The notes beneath the pieces were generated by a model. It saw only the letters and a program-made list of their open reading frames with translations. It had not been told where the DNA came from and did no database searches. A DNA stretch of 64,000 nucleotides from positions 1-64,000 of the forward strand of contig JACQXA010000004.1 in the NCBI GenBank assembly GCA_016208975.1, read 5' to 3'. Shown in pieces: positions 15,683 to 24,513 of the stretch. The first letter of the stretch is position 1. Every line of letters starts with the position of its first letter. Source of the stretch: Nitrospinota bacterium (GTDB lineage Bacteria; Nitrospinota_A; UBA7883; JACRLM01). The position numbers and the translations under genes were made by a program.

Positions 15683-15806
15683 ACCGGTTTTATTTTTTCT
15701 CCCGTCTTCCCGTTCCACTTCTCCGGCATTGTTGGACACTGTAACAATCCCTGACATTTTCAAAATACCCTCCAACTAATTGGAAAGATACTCCTGGTCA
15801 AACTGG

Positions 15807-16403
15807 CTATCTTTTCTTGACTATCTTTTCCGATAGCTTGGAAGCGATATCCGCTGGCATGGCTGAAAGCACCCGGGCGGCGTTACGCTCTTTCATGGCC
15901 GAAATTACACGGACGGCGATGGCGGGATCCAGTTGCTGGATGAGAGCGGCGGCGTTTTCCGGGGCCATAGAGGAATAAGTCTTGGCAAGTTTCTGGACGG
16001 AGGTCTCCTCCAGGTCACCCCTCTGTTTTATAAGGTCGTCTATCTTGGCCTGGGTGGCCTGCAGTTCAGATATCTGCTTGTCCAGATCTGTCTGCAGGGC
16101 GTTGAGCCGCTCCTCTTTCTGTTTTAACTCCTCTTCCTTGGCGTCCAGCGTCTTCTGGCGTTTTTCCACCTCCTGAAGGATTTCAATATCCAGCGCCCCT
16201 TCCTCTATTTTTTTTGGTTTGGGCGCGCCGCCGGTTTGCAGGGTGGATTCTTTTCCATTGGCGGTTTCTTCAGCGGCTGTGGGCTGGGTCTGGGCCTCGG
16301 CGGCGCCGGGCAGGGTGAACCAGTTCAAGACGTACATGATGGCTACCACCTTTATCGTGATGGCCACCACCGCCAGCGCCAGTAACTTTTTTTTGCGTGT
16401 CAT
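15807..16403 (-). CDS. motE: MotE-like flagellar protein (MgtE N-terminal-type domain)
   Basis: The 198-residue protein has an N-terminal membrane anchor (LLALAVVAITIKVVAIMYVL), a Pro/Glu-rich linker and a coiled coil from about 75 to 130 (VEKRQKTLDAKEEELKQKEE and on). It ends in an MgtE-N-like helical domain (YSSMAPENAAALIQQLDPAI, RVLSAMPADIASKLSEKI). This is the layout of MotE, the chaperone that stabilises the stator protein MotC or MotB in the periplasm. It is the last gene of the flagellar run, 25 nt after fliJ. Confidence 0.8.
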   Translation of the reverse strand: MTRKKKLLALAVVAITIKVVAIMYVLNWFTLPGAAEAQTQPTAAEETANGKESTLQTGGAPKPKKIEEGALDIEILQEVEKRQKTLDAKEEELKQKEERLNALQTDLDKQISELQATQAKIDDLIKQRGDLEETSVQKLAKTYSSMAPENAAALIQQLDPAIAVRVISAMKERNAARVLSAMPADIASKLSEKIVKKR

Positions 16404-16428
16404 GTTTTTCCCGCCGTCTTTTTACGGC

Positions 16429-16878
16429 CTATGCTCCTGGATTATAGCCCCTGGAGAACCGCATAAGCGCCATCTCGTCGGCGCCTATCCTCTCCTTCCG
16501 GGACTCTTCCGCGTCATACCGTTCCCATTCCCGCTCCCGGTGGGCCTCGATGATCTTCTTCTTCTTCACCGCCTCGATGAGCTTTTGACGCTCCATGTCC
16601 ACTATCTGCAAGGCCTGTTCCGCCTGTTCGCTCTCATACTTGATGTCGGTTTTGACGCCTTTCATGTACGAGTCGTAAAAAATCAGCATTCCCGCGTCCG
16701 GGGCGGTTTGCATCATATGGGTTACTTCCCCCATCACCGCGGACTTCTCATGTTCCATGTGGTCGATTTTCTCAAGCTCTTCATAATACCGGCGGTTAGC
16801 CTCGGCCAATCCCCGCTTCCGCTCGTCTTCGAGGGTTTTTCGATACCTCAGGAGTGGCTCCAGCCTGTATCTGAACAT
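16429..16878 (-). CDS. fliJ: Flagellar export protein FliJ
   Basis: The 149-residue, almost wholly coiled-coil protein begins MFRYRLEPLLRYRKTLEDER, the usual FliJ opening. FliJ is the central stalk of the flagellar export ATPase ring, comparable to the gamma subunit of F1. It follows fliI after 10 nt, and is followed by motE. Length and position fit the family well. Confidence 0.88.
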   Translation of the reverse strand: MFRYRLEPLLRYRKTLEDERKRGLAEANRRYYEELEKIDHMEHEKSAVMGEVTHMMQTAPDAGMLIFYDSYMKGVKTDIKYESEQAEQALQIVDMERQKLIEAVKKKKIIEAHREREWERYDAEESRKERIGADEMALMRFSRGYNPGA

Positions 16879-16888
16879 TTCCGGTATC

Positions 16889-18205
16889 CTACGCCAGGAT
16901 GTTCTTCATGGCTTCCACGCAAGCGGGAAGCGGCGAGGACTCTTCGATCCTCTGCTTAAGGAACGTGGTCATGGCGTCTATCTTCGCCAGGGCCAGGTCT
17001 ATCCTTTTATTCGAACCGGCCACATAAGCGCCGATGTTAATCAGGTCTTCGGCCTCCCGGTAGGTGGCGTATAGCTCCCTGAACCTTATGGCCAGTTGCT
17101 GGTGTTGCTGGGAGGTAACATCCACCATGACGCGGCTTATGGATGAAAGCACGTCCACCGCGGGGTAATGCCCCAGCGAAGCCAGACGGCGCGATAGCAC
17201 TATATGGCCGTCCAGTATGGCCCTGGAGGCGTCGGATATGGGTTCTGAAATGTCGTCTCCCTCGATAAGCACCGTGTAAAGGCCGGTTATGGAGCCCGGC
17301 CCGTCGCACGTGCCGGCCCGCTCCAGAAGACGGGGCAAGGCGGCGAACACGGATGGGGTATAACCCTTGGTGGCCGGCGGCTCACCCACGGAAAGGCCGA
17401 TTTCCCGCTGGGCCATGGAGAAACGGGTTAGCGAGTCCATCATCAACAGGACGTTTTTACCCTGGTCGCGGAAATATTCGGCGATGGCGGTGGCCACATA
17501 AGCCCCGCGCAAACGGATGAGCGGCGGGTTGTCGGAGGTGGCCACCACCACAACGCTCCGTTTCATACCCTCCTCACCCAGGTTTTTCTCTATGAACTCC
17601 CGAACCTCACGCCCCCGCTCACCTATGAGGGCTATCACGTTTATGTCGGCGTTGGTGTATTTGGCCATCATTCCCAGCAGGACGGATTTACCCACGCCGG
17701 TTCCGGCCATGATGCCTATCCTTTGCCCCATGCCCACGGTGAGCAGGCCGTTTATGGAGCGCAATCCCAAATCCAAAGGTTGTGAAATCCTGCGCCGCAA
17801 AAGGGGGTTGATGGGATCGGCGTAAAGGGAGCGCTCCTCTTTGCAAAGCAGGGGGCCCAAGCTGTCCACCGGCTGGCCCATGGAGTTTAGCACCCGGCCC
17901 AGCACATTGTTATCCACCTTGAAATTGGCGGTCTCGCTACGCACGGCTATGTGGCATCCCGGCGAGATTCCGCGCAGTTCCCCCAAGGGCATCATCAAAA
18001 TCCTGTTGCCGGAAAAACCCACCACCTCGGCGCTTATGGGCTCGCCCCCTTCTTTGGGAAATATGTCGCACACGCCGCCGATGGAAAGGTCCGGCCCTAT
18101 TCCCTCCACCACAAGGCCCACCACCCTGGCAACTTTGCCGGAAACCTTAATGGGGCGGCTTTTGGCTATGGCCTCGTTAAACCTGGTGAAATCCAGCTTA
18201 ACCAT
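16889..18205 (-). CDS. fliI: Flagellum-specific export ATPase FliI
   Basis: The 438-residue F1-beta-like ATPase has Walker A GIMAGTGVGKSVLLGM near residue 165, IALIGERGREVREF, the Walker B strand VLLMMDSLTRFSMAQREIG and the family signature PPATKGYTPSVF. It energises loading of flagellar substrates at the export gate. The ATG overlaps the fliH stop by 8 nt, so the two are translationally coupled. Confidence 0.96.
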   Translation of the reverse strand: MVKLDFTRFNEAIAKSRPIKVSGKVARVVGLVVEGIGPDLSIGGVCDIFPKEGGEPISAEVVGFSGNRILMMPLGELRGISPGCHIAVRSETANFKVDNNVLGRVLNSMGQPVDSLGPLLCKEERSLYADPINPLLRRRISQPLDLGLRSINGLLTVGMGQRIGIMAGTGVGKSVLLGMMAKYTNADINVIALIGERGREVREFIEKNLGEEGMKRSVVVVATSDNPPLIRLRGAYVATAIAEYFRDQGKNVLLMMDSLTRFSMAQREIGLSVGEPPATKGYTPSVFAALPRLLERAGTCDGPGSITGLYTVLIEGDDISEPISDASRAILDGHIVLSRRLASLGHYPAVDVLSSISRVMVDVTSQQHQQLAIRFRELYATYREAEDLINIGAYVAGSNKRIDLALAKIDAMTTFLKQRIEESSPLPACVEAMKNILA

Positions 18206-18980
18206 TTTCTATTTTGCTCTCTTCTATGGCCCTAAGCAGGCTTTCCCGCATTGACTCCAGCTGGGTTTCCACCCTGGCGTCTATGGAGCCTATGTTGGTC
18301 TCCAGCATGCATCCGCCACGGGTTATCAGCGGGTCGCCCTTGAAGGTCACCTTGTCTATGTCTTCCACTTCTTTACCCAGTTCCGGCCTGAACTTTTCGG
18401 CTTCGGCCATGTCCTGGGGATTGATGTGGATAATCATATCTTCCCTGGCCTGCAGTTTTCGCACGGCGCTACGGATAACGTTCCTGATTAAAGCGGGATT
18501 TTTCTCGATCTCGTTACCCAGAGCCGCGGCGGCCACGTTTATCACAAGGTGGGCCATTTCCTCCTCGGCCTGCCCGTAAAAAACATCCCGGGCCGTCATA
18601 AGTTCTTTTACCAGGCTTTGGAACGTGGTCATCACCGGATCGGCGGCTTTCAAGCCTGCGGTGTATCCATCTTTGTGGCCCTGGGTATAGCCTTCGTTCC
18701 GCGCCTGGTCCCGGATAACTCCGGCCTGGGCCCGGGCGGCGCTGACTATTTCTTCCGCCTCGTCCATGGAGCGGCGCAGGATTTCGTCCCGGCGAAGCCC
18801 TCCTTTGTAATCAAAATCGAATCCGCCCGGAATGAACTCCGGCGGTCCGGTGGGGGCTTCTTTGTCTGGCACAAACTCCGCCGTTTTGCGGAAGGCCTCC
18901 ACCTCGCTGGCCTTTGTGAAGTCCGCCAGCTGGAAGTTCCTGGCCTGTTTGGCGGCCTCGCCTTTGTATATCCTAGACAA
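18198..18980 (-). CDS. fliH: Flagellar assembly protein FliH
   Basis: The 260-residue protein has the FliH layout: a disordered N-terminus, a glutamate/alanine-rich helix with Gly spacing (RDQARNEGYTQGHKDGYTAG, residues about 105-125), and a C-terminal domain ending LRAIEESKIENG. It dimerises and inhibits or escorts FliI to the export gate. The start codon appears to be TTG, with GGAGG inside the fliG 3' end; the two genes overlap by 8 nt. Confidence 0.9.
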   Translation of the reverse strand: MSRIYKGEAAKQARNFQLADFTKASEVEAFRKTAEFVPDKEAPTGPPEFIPGGFDFDYKGGLRRDEILRRSMDEAEEIVSAARAQAGVIRDQARNEGYTQGHKDGYTAGLKAADPVMTTFQSLVKELMTARDVFYGQAEEEMAHLVINVAAAALGNEIEKNPALIRNVIRSAVRKLQAREDMIIHINPQDMAEAEKFRPELGKEVEDIDKVTFKGDPLITRGGCMLETNIGSIDARVETQLESMRESLLRAIEESKIENG

Positions 18981-19995
18981 GCTCTTCGCCTCCTCCGGCC
19001 AGCACCACCTTGCCCTCTTCCTCCAGCCGTTTTACCACCCGCAGGATGGACTGCTGGGCCTTCTCCACTTCCGACAGCCGGACAGGCGGCATCGTTTCCA
19101 GGTCTTCCTTCATCATCAAGGCCGCGCGTTCGGACATGTTGGCGAAAATCTTGTCCTTCAGCTTCTCGCTGGTGGTTTTCATGGCTACCAACAGCTCGTT
19201 CTGGTCTATCTCCTTGAGGATGGTCTGCATGCCGCGGTCGTCGATCTTTATCATATCCTCGAACACGAACATCCTCTGCCTTATGCCTTCGGCCAGCTCC
19301 GGGTTGAGCGCCTCTATCTCCGACAGCACGTTTACTTCCGTGGCGTGGTCCATGCTGTTTATTATTTCCGCCACCGACTCCAGGCCGCCCAGCTGGCTTC
19401 CTTCCATGGCTCCCGTGGTGCGGAACTCGTGGGCCAGCGCCTCGTCCAGCTCTTTTATGACGCCCGGCGGTATGCGCTCCAGCGTGGCGATGCGGTAAGT
19501 GACTTCCGACTGGAACTTCTCAGGCAGTTCTTTTATAACCAAAGCGGCGTGTTGAGGATCCAGATGGGCCAGGATTATGGCGCACGTCTGCGGATGCTCG
19601 TTACGCAGGAAAGATGCCACCGTCTTAGGATCCAGATGGCGCACCGCTTCCAGGCCGCCGCCAACGTTCTCCTCCTCACCGGCGGTCACCCTGTCCAGTA
19701 TCTCCCCTACCTTCTTGGGATCCAGGGCGCTTTCCAGGACCTTCCGCAGGTACTCGCGCCCGCCCGAGGCGTAACCGCCCCGGCCCGACTCGATAAGATC
19801 CACGAACTCCTCCACGATATTGTTGAGAAGCTCGTTGGACACACTGGTCATGGTGCTCATGTACATGGAGACTTTCTGAATCTCGTTCTCGTCCATCTCG
19901 GCGAGAATTTTTGACGCCAGGTCGTCACCCACGGCGATGAGCAGGGCCGCCGCCTTCTCGGGACCCGACAGGTTTTTTCTTTCTGGACCGGCCAT
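18973..19995 (-). CDS. fliG: Flagellar motor switch protein FliG
   Basis: The 340-residue rotor protein has the three FliG domains. The N-terminal part contains LSGPEKAAALLIAVGDDLAS, the middle ARM repeat has the EHPQTCAIILAHLDP motif near residue 130, and the C-terminal domain carries the charged torque helix region (FVFEDMIKIDDRGMQTILKE). FliG joins the MS ring (FliF) to FliM and the stators. It lies 32 nt after fliF. Confidence 0.96.
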   Translation of the reverse strand: MAGPERKNLSGPEKAAALLIAVGDDLASKILAEMDENEIQKVSMYMSTMTSVSNELLNNIVEEFVDLIESGRGGYASGGREYLRKVLESALDPKKVGEILDRVTAGEEENVGGGLEAVRHLDPKTVASFLRNEHPQTCAIILAHLDPQHAALVIKELPEKFQSEVTYRIATLERIPPGVIKELDEALAHEFRTTGAMEGSQLGGLESVAEIINSMDHATEVNVLSEIEALNPELAEGIRQRMFVFEDMIKIDDRGMQTILKEIDQNELLVAMKTTSEKLKDKIFANMSERAALMMKEDLETMPPVRLSEVEKAQQSILRVVKRLEEEGKVVLAGGGEELV

Positions 19996-20027
19996 GGCTT
20001 TATATTCCTGTTTTCAACCTATAGTGA

Positions 20028-21620
20028 TTAACGCCGCGATTTCAGCCATTCGCGGAGCATTTCCGCGGATGATTTCGGGTTTTCCATGATCATCTGGCGG
20101 ATTTTCGCCCGGTAATCCGTTTCTTCTTCGACCCCCGGTTTTATCCCCATCCGGGCTTCCATCTGCTGGACTGTTTGCGGGAAGGCCCTCAGCTCTTCCA
20201 TCTCCCGGCTGGTGGCGGTTATCCAACCCAGCACCGGCCGGATCATGAAGAGGAACACTATCAACACCAACGCCCCTATCCCTACATATTTTAATATGTC
20301 CATCATGGGCAGTCCAGATACCGCGGCTTCCTCCTCCAGCCCGGCCTCGGCGCGGGAAGTGTCGAACGGGGCTGACTGGACCGTAACAGCGTCCCCCCGG
20401 GCGGCATCCACACCGGCGGCGGTCTTTATAAGCTCTGAAAGCTGACTCAGTTCTTCGTCAGTACGCGGCTGGTATTCCTTTTCGCCAGGCTGGCCGCCTT
20501 CTTTAGTGGCGTATTTCCCATCTACAATCAATGCGATAGAAAGTTTCTTGATGGCCCCAACCGGATCAACCGAATGGGAAACCACCTCGTTTATCTCATA
20601 ATTCACCGTTTCCTGGGTAGCTGTGCTTGAGGGTGGCGTTCCCGCCGTCATCTGGGCCTCTTCACCCCCCGGTACGTTACTGGCCACCCCGGGTACACCC
20701 ACCGGCGACTGGGCGCCTACGGATTTATTCTCGCTTCTCTGTTCGCTCCGGGCCACCTGGCTGTTGGGGTCGAACTTTTTCTCGGTGCGCTCGGTCTTGG
20801 TGAAGTCAATCTCCGCGCTCACCCGGGTGACGGCTTTTCCATACCCCACCACGTTTTCGATCATGCTGGTGATGCGTTTCTCCAGGTCTTTCTCAACATT
20901 GGTTTTATAGTCCAGCTGGGTGGACGATAGCCGGGCCGCCTCGTCGGAGGTTTCGCCGCCGAAAAGAAGCCTGCCGTTCACGTCCACCACCGTCACGTTT
21001 TCGGGTTTCAATCCTTCCACCGATGAGGCCACCAGGTGGGCGATGCCCATCACCTGCTCCTTGTTAAGCCCGTGGCTTGTGGCCAGCTGAAGGATGACGG
21101 AAGCGGTGGGCTCCTCTTTGTCCTTGGTGAAAAGTTTTTTCTCGGGCAACGCTATATGCACCCGGCAAGACCTTACTTCTTTGAACCGGCCTATGGTGCG
21201 GGCCAGTTCGCCCTGAAGGGCGCGTTTGAAATTGAGTTTCTGCACGAAATCTGTCATGCCGAAGGTGGTTTTGTCGAATATCTCAAATCCAACGCCGCCG
21301 CCCACTGGCAAGCCCTCGGAAGCCAGTTTAAGCCTCTGTTCATGCACCATTTCGGAGGGCACCATTATGGCCGTGCCGTCGGACATGAGCTGATAGGGAA
21401 TCTGCGCCTCCGACAGTTTCTGGGTTATGGCCCCGGAGTCCTCATGCGACAGGCCGGAGAAAAGCACCTGGTAGTCCGGCTTCTTGGAGAGGTAGGCCGC
21501 CCCCAATATGCCCCCCAGCGCCAGCACAGCCACCATCGCCATGGCCGCTTTCCTGGATGCGGGAAGACTCTTGTTGGCTTCCAGCAACTGGGCCCAGACT
21601 TTTTTCAGAAACTCTACCAT
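20028..21620 (-). CDS. fliF: Flagellar MS-ring protein FliF
   Basis: The 530-residue protein has two membrane helices (about 24-45, MAMVAVLALGGILGAAYL, and about 440-460, YVGIGALVLIVFLFMIRPVL) bracketing the periplasmic ring-building domains, including LSHEDSGAITQKLSEAQIPY and VRSCRVHIALPEKKLF. The C-terminal helix KSSAEMLREWLKSRR is the FliG-binding segment. It follows flgC after only 59 nt; fliE, usually placed here, is missing. GGGAGG precedes the ATG. Confidence 0.96.
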   Translation of the reverse strand: MVEFLKKVWAQLLEANKSLPASRKAAMAMVAVLALGGILGAAYLSKKPDYQVLFSGLSHEDSGAITQKLSEAQIPYQLMSDGTAIMVPSEMVHEQRLKLASEGLPVGGGVGFEIFDKTTFGMTDFVQKLNFKRALQGELARTIGRFKEVRSCRVHIALPEKKLFTKDKEEPTASVILQLATSHGLNKEQVMGIAHLVASSVEGLKPENVTVVDVNGRLLFGGETSDEAARLSSTQLDYKTNVEKDLEKRITSMIENVVGYGKAVTRVSAEIDFTKTERTEKKFDPNSQVARSEQRSENKSVGAQSPVGVPGVASNVPGGEEAQMTAGTPPSSTATQETVNYEINEVVSHSVDPVGAIKKLSIALIVDGKYATKEGGQPGEKEYQPRTDEELSQLSELIKTAAGVDAARGDAVTVQSAPFDTSRAEAGLEEEAAVSGLPMMDILKYVGIGALVLIVFLFMIRPVLGWITATSREMEELRAFPQTVQQMEARMGIKPGVEEETDYRAKIRQMIMENPKSSAEMLREWLKSRR

Positions 21621-21679
21621 TTATTCCTCCCGCCTCTATTACTCACTGGCTTCATCTTTCAGTTCAACCGGTTTATCTG

Positions 21680-22111
21680 TTATCTCTGGCCTATCTCAAG
21701 AGCCCGCTGGGCCATGGTCTTGGCGGTGTTCACCGCCGTGGCGTTGGCCTCGAACGAACGGGACGCGTTTACCATGTCCAGCATTTCCTCCATGACGTTT
21801 ACGTTGGGCATGGCCACGTATCCATTTTCGTCGGCGTCTGGATGGGATGGGTCGAACACCATCTTGGGCTGGCTTTTGTCCGACTTTATCTCCACCACCT
21901 GCGCTTCGCGGATGGCGCCGTCCAGAGCCTGGCCGAACCCTCCCTCCGCCACGGGAACGGCGGAAGCCACCACCATCTTCTTTTGATAGGGCCCCCCTTC
22001 GGGCGTCCGGGTGGTGTTGATGTTGGCGAGGTTGCTGGATATCACGTTCATCCTGGTCCTCTGGAGGCTCATGCCGCTTGAGCTTATTTTCATGGCAGTC
22101 ATCAGGTCCAT
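21680..22111 (-). CDS. flgC: Flagellar basal-body rod protein FlgC
   Basis: The 143-residue rod protein has the signature SGMSLQRTRMNVISSNLANINTT-type N-terminal segment (SSNLAN about residues 26-31) and the C-terminal heptad helix EEMLDMVNASRSFEANATAV. FlgC is part of the proximal rod. It follows flgB after 13 nt and precedes fliF. Confidence 0.95.
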   Translation of the reverse strand: MDLMTAMKISSSGMSLQRTRMNVISSNLANINTTRTPEGGPYQKKMVVASAVPVAEGGFGQALDGAIREAQVVEIKSDKSQPKMVFDPSHPDADENGYVAMPNVNVMEEMLDMVNASRSFEANATAVNTAKTMAQRALEIGQR

Positions 22112-22124
22112 GGCTTATCTCTCC

Positions 22125-22532
22125 TTATCTTCCGGCGCTTTGCAGGACGCTTGTCACGCCGGACAATTTTTTGTTGAGCGCCGCTATCATGGTTTCGTAT
22201 TCCATCCGGGCCGACACCAGATTGTTCATCTCCTGGTCCGGGTTTACTGTGTTTCCATCCAGCCTGGCGCCCTCTACAACCTGGGTTATCTCGGGCTGGA
22301 CGCCATTGATTCCTTTGCCCATCAACGGGTAATGCCTGGGGTTGGTTCCGGTCATGCCGAAATCTTTGCCCATGGCCGCCGCCAGGTTTTTTTCGAACTC
22401 CACGTTTACCGCTTTGTATCCAGGGGTTTCGGCGTTGGCGATATTGGCAGCCACGGAGTTGACACGGGTAACGGTCAAATCCAGCCCCCGCTGGAGATAA
22501 CCCAACTCTTTTATTTTTAAAAAGTCGCCCAT
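22125..22532 (-). CDS. flgB: Flagellar basal-body rod protein FlgB
   Basis: The protein of about 135 residues has the rod signature VNSVAANIANAETPGYKAVN and a C-terminal segment MNNLVSARMEYETMIAALNK. FlgB forms the most proximal rod section. The ATG at 22532 is preferred; a TTG ten codons upstream (22562) would also read in frame. It is the first gene of the operon and lies 64 nt downstream of a sigma-54 promoter. Confidence 0.93.
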   Translation of the reverse strand: MGDFLKIKELGYLQRGLDLTVTRVNSVAANIANAETPGYKAVNVEFEKNLAAAMGKDFGMTGTNPRHYPLMGKGINGVQPEITQVVEGARLDGNTVNPDQEMNNLVSARMEYETMIAALNKKLSGVTSVLQSAGR

Positions 22533-22595
22533 TTGCCAAACCCGCTGTAAATCAATAGTCAAAATCCCGGCATGCGCCGGCTTGCCGTAAAATTA

Positions 22596-22611
22596 AGCAA
22601 TCCATGTGCCA
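22596..22611 (-). promoter_or_regulatory. Sigma-54 (-24/-12) promoter of the flagellar operon
   Basis: On the minus strand the sequence TGGCACATGGATTGCT matches the RpoN consensus TGGCAC-N5-TTGC with correct spacing and every conserved base. It lies 64 nt upstream of the flgB ATG. An RpoN-dependent activator is encoded at 57998-59311. Confidence 0.85.
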
Positions 22612-22881
22612 ATTGAATCCACATTCATACAATCAACCCATCTACAAGGTGGGCTTCTATTGGCGCATCACCTTATTTTTCCGCTGGATATGTATAATTT
22701 AGCGGCAATGGCATTGAAGCATTGCGCGGCGCATCGAACGAAAAATAATCCCAAATTCATTAGGCAGGCTTTTCAGCGACGGAATTTTGACAGGGATAGC
22801 TGTTTAGAATCGCCAAGCCCTTCTAAAATTGGCGGGAAACCATATGTTATAATCTTCTAATTTAAGCGTTTTCCACGAAAT
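22612..22881. other. Intergenic region between flagellar operon and ftsY
   Basis: I see no credible gene; an 84-codon frame starting with GTG overlaps the sigma-54 promoter and has no recognisable features. Activator sites for the flagellar promoter would be expected here. TATAAT at 22848-22853, 29 nt before ftsY, is a probable -10 box for ftsY. Confidence 0.5.
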
Positions 22882-23928
22882 ATGATTTTCAGCCTTTTCG
22901 GTAAGAAAAAAACTCCACCAGCCCCGGCACAACCAGAGCCGGTTCCGCAAACACCGGTTGTAACAAGCGCTCCCGAAACCACCGGCAAAGGATTGTTTGG
23001 CGGGCTTTTCAAGGGTCTTGCCAAAACAAGGCAGGGGCTTGCCCGGGGTTTCGAACGGCTAATAGGAGCCCACGCCAAGCTGGATGACGAGTTTATGGAT
23101 GACCTGGAGGAAGTGCTTCTGGCCTCCGACATCGGGGTGGACATCACGAACCGCATCGTTTCAGACCTGCGGCGGGACGTGAAAAAGAACCTGCTCAAGA
23201 ACACCGCCGAGGTGGTGGAATTCATCAAAAAAGAGCTTATCGCCATTATCAAGCAGGACATCTTCGACCAGGGCTCCGATTCCGATGAGAAACCAAGGGT
23301 GATTCTGGTTGTTGGTGTGAACGGCTCCGGAAAGACCACCACCATAGGCAAACTCACCGCCAAATTCACCGGCGAGGGGAAATCCGTGATTCTGGCCGCC
23401 GCGGACACTTTCAGGGCCGCCGCCATAGACCAGCTGGAGGAATGGGCGCGCCGCTCCAACGCGGACATTGTCCGCCACAACCCTGGGGCGGACCCTTCCG
23501 CCGTGGTGTTCGACGCCATCCGCGCCGCCCGGGCCCGGAACCGCGACGTTTTGATCGTGGACACCGCCGGAAGGCTTCACAACAAGGCCAACCTGATGGA
23601 AGAACTTAAGAAGGTGCGGCGGGTAATCGAGCGGGAAATGCCCGGCGCCCCTCACGAAACCCTGCTGGTGCTGGACGCCACCACCGGCCAGAACGCCGTG
23701 AACCAGGCCACCGTTTTCCATTCGGCGGCGCCACTCACCGGGCTGGCGCTGACCAAACTGGACGGAACCGCCAAGGGGGGCGTGGTGATAAACATCATGG
23801 AGCAGTTGAAGGTGCCGGTGAAACTTATCGGCGTGGGGGAAGGGATTGAAGACCTGCGCCCCTTCGACCCGCAGGAGTTTATAGACGCCGTTTTTGCTAC
23901 TTCGGAACTGAAAGAGGTGGGGGCGTAA
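22882..23928 (+). CDS. ftsY: Signal recognition particle receptor FtsY
   Basis: The 348-residue SRP GTPase has a short Pro-rich acidic-free N-terminal A domain, the N domain helices, then the G domain with G1 GVNGSGKTTTIGKL near residue 145, DTFRAAAIDQL, G3 DTAGRLH and G4 TKLDGTAKGG. It ends GVGEGIEDLRPFDPQEF, the canonical FtsY C-terminus. It docks SRP-ribosome complexes at the inner membrane. A single gene with a TATAAT box 29 nt upstream. Confidence 0.97.
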   Translation: MIFSLFGKKKTPPAPAQPEPVPQTPVVTSAPETTGKGLFGGLFKGLAKTRQGLARGFERLIGAHAKLDDEFMDDLEEVLLASDIGVDITNRIVSDLRRDVKKNLLKNTAEVVEFIKKELIAIIKQDIFDQGSDSDEKPRVILVVGVNGSGKTTTIGKLTAKFTGEGKSVILAAADTFRAAAIDQLEEWARRSNADIVRHNPGADPSAVVFDAIRAARARNRDVLIVDTAGRLHNKANLMEELKKVRRVIEREMPGAPHETLLVLDATTGQNAVNQATVFHSAAPLTGLALTKLDGTAKGGVVINIMEQLKVPVKLIGVGEGIEDLRPFDPQEFIDAVFATSELKEVGA

Positions 23929-24060
23929 TTTGCTGTCACCCCGTGCCTGCCGAGGGGCTCCCGCCTTGGCATACAAGGTTATGGTTCAACAGGCTTAATC
24001 CAGCCTTGACATGAACCATAGAATTTCACCATGACAAATGCAGGGAAGGATTCCGGGTGA

Positions 24061-24270
24061 GAATATCCCCAATAGTGGGAACATTGTCATGCCGGGCTTG
24101 ACCCGGCATCGAGGCTTCGTACATTCCCCGTTGAGGCCCTGATCCCGGCTCGCGCTACGCTTGGCCGGGATGACAAATGGAGCACCGCGAGTTTATCGAA
24201 GGGTGACATGGAACGAGCCGCAATAAAATGTTGCGCTTCACCGGGGTCGCTGACCCAATTCCCGTGGTCG
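24061..24270 (+). repeat. Intergenic repeat family A, copy 2
   Basis: This is the fullest copy (about 200 bp). It opens with GAATATCCCCAATAGTGGGA, holds the hairpin ATGCCGGG-CTTGA-CCCGGCAT, then the larger hairpin ATCCCGGC...GCCGGGAT, and continues with a conserved CATGGAACGAGCCGCAATAA segment to a GGGGTCGCTGACCC palindrome. Short reading frames inside it are repeat artefacts. Confidence 0.85.
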
Positions 24271-24300
24271 GGCGGGGCTGTTCCCCAAACCGTTTCCCGC

Positions 24301-24410
24301 AATGTCACCCCGGCCAAGCGAAGCGCGAGCCGGGGCCACGACCTTATATGTATTTGAAAAAAGGGCCTGATCCCGGGTCTCCGCTTGCGCTACGCTTGGC
24401 CGGGACGACA
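24301..24410. repeat. Two opposed partial family A hairpins
   Basis: CCCGGCCAAGCGAAGCGCG (about 24308) and CGCTTGCGCTACGCTTGGCC (about 24382) are opposite-facing fragments of the same element, so the segment forms one large imperfect inverted repeat of about 100 bp. The rest of the 23929-24513 gap shows no gene. Confidence 0.7.
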
Positions 24411-24513
24411 TCGCTGAAACGGCGCTAAACTATTTGGGCAACAGCCCGGGGCGACCACTGGGAAGCGGTCAAGGTCATTGTTCGGCAATTTCACCATGGC
24501 AGGCTCACCCCGC

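Noticed and set aside
16219-21986. Long open frames on the plus strand opposite the flagellar genes (up to 360 codons)
   Set aside because: They are antisense shadows of fliJ, fliI, fliH, fliG and fliF caused by codon bias; no family motif or ribosome site was seen.
22606-22860. 84-codon open frame upstream of ftsY
   Set aside because: It starts with GTG inside the sigma-54 promoter, has no ribosome site or recognisable motif, and lies in the control region of two operons.
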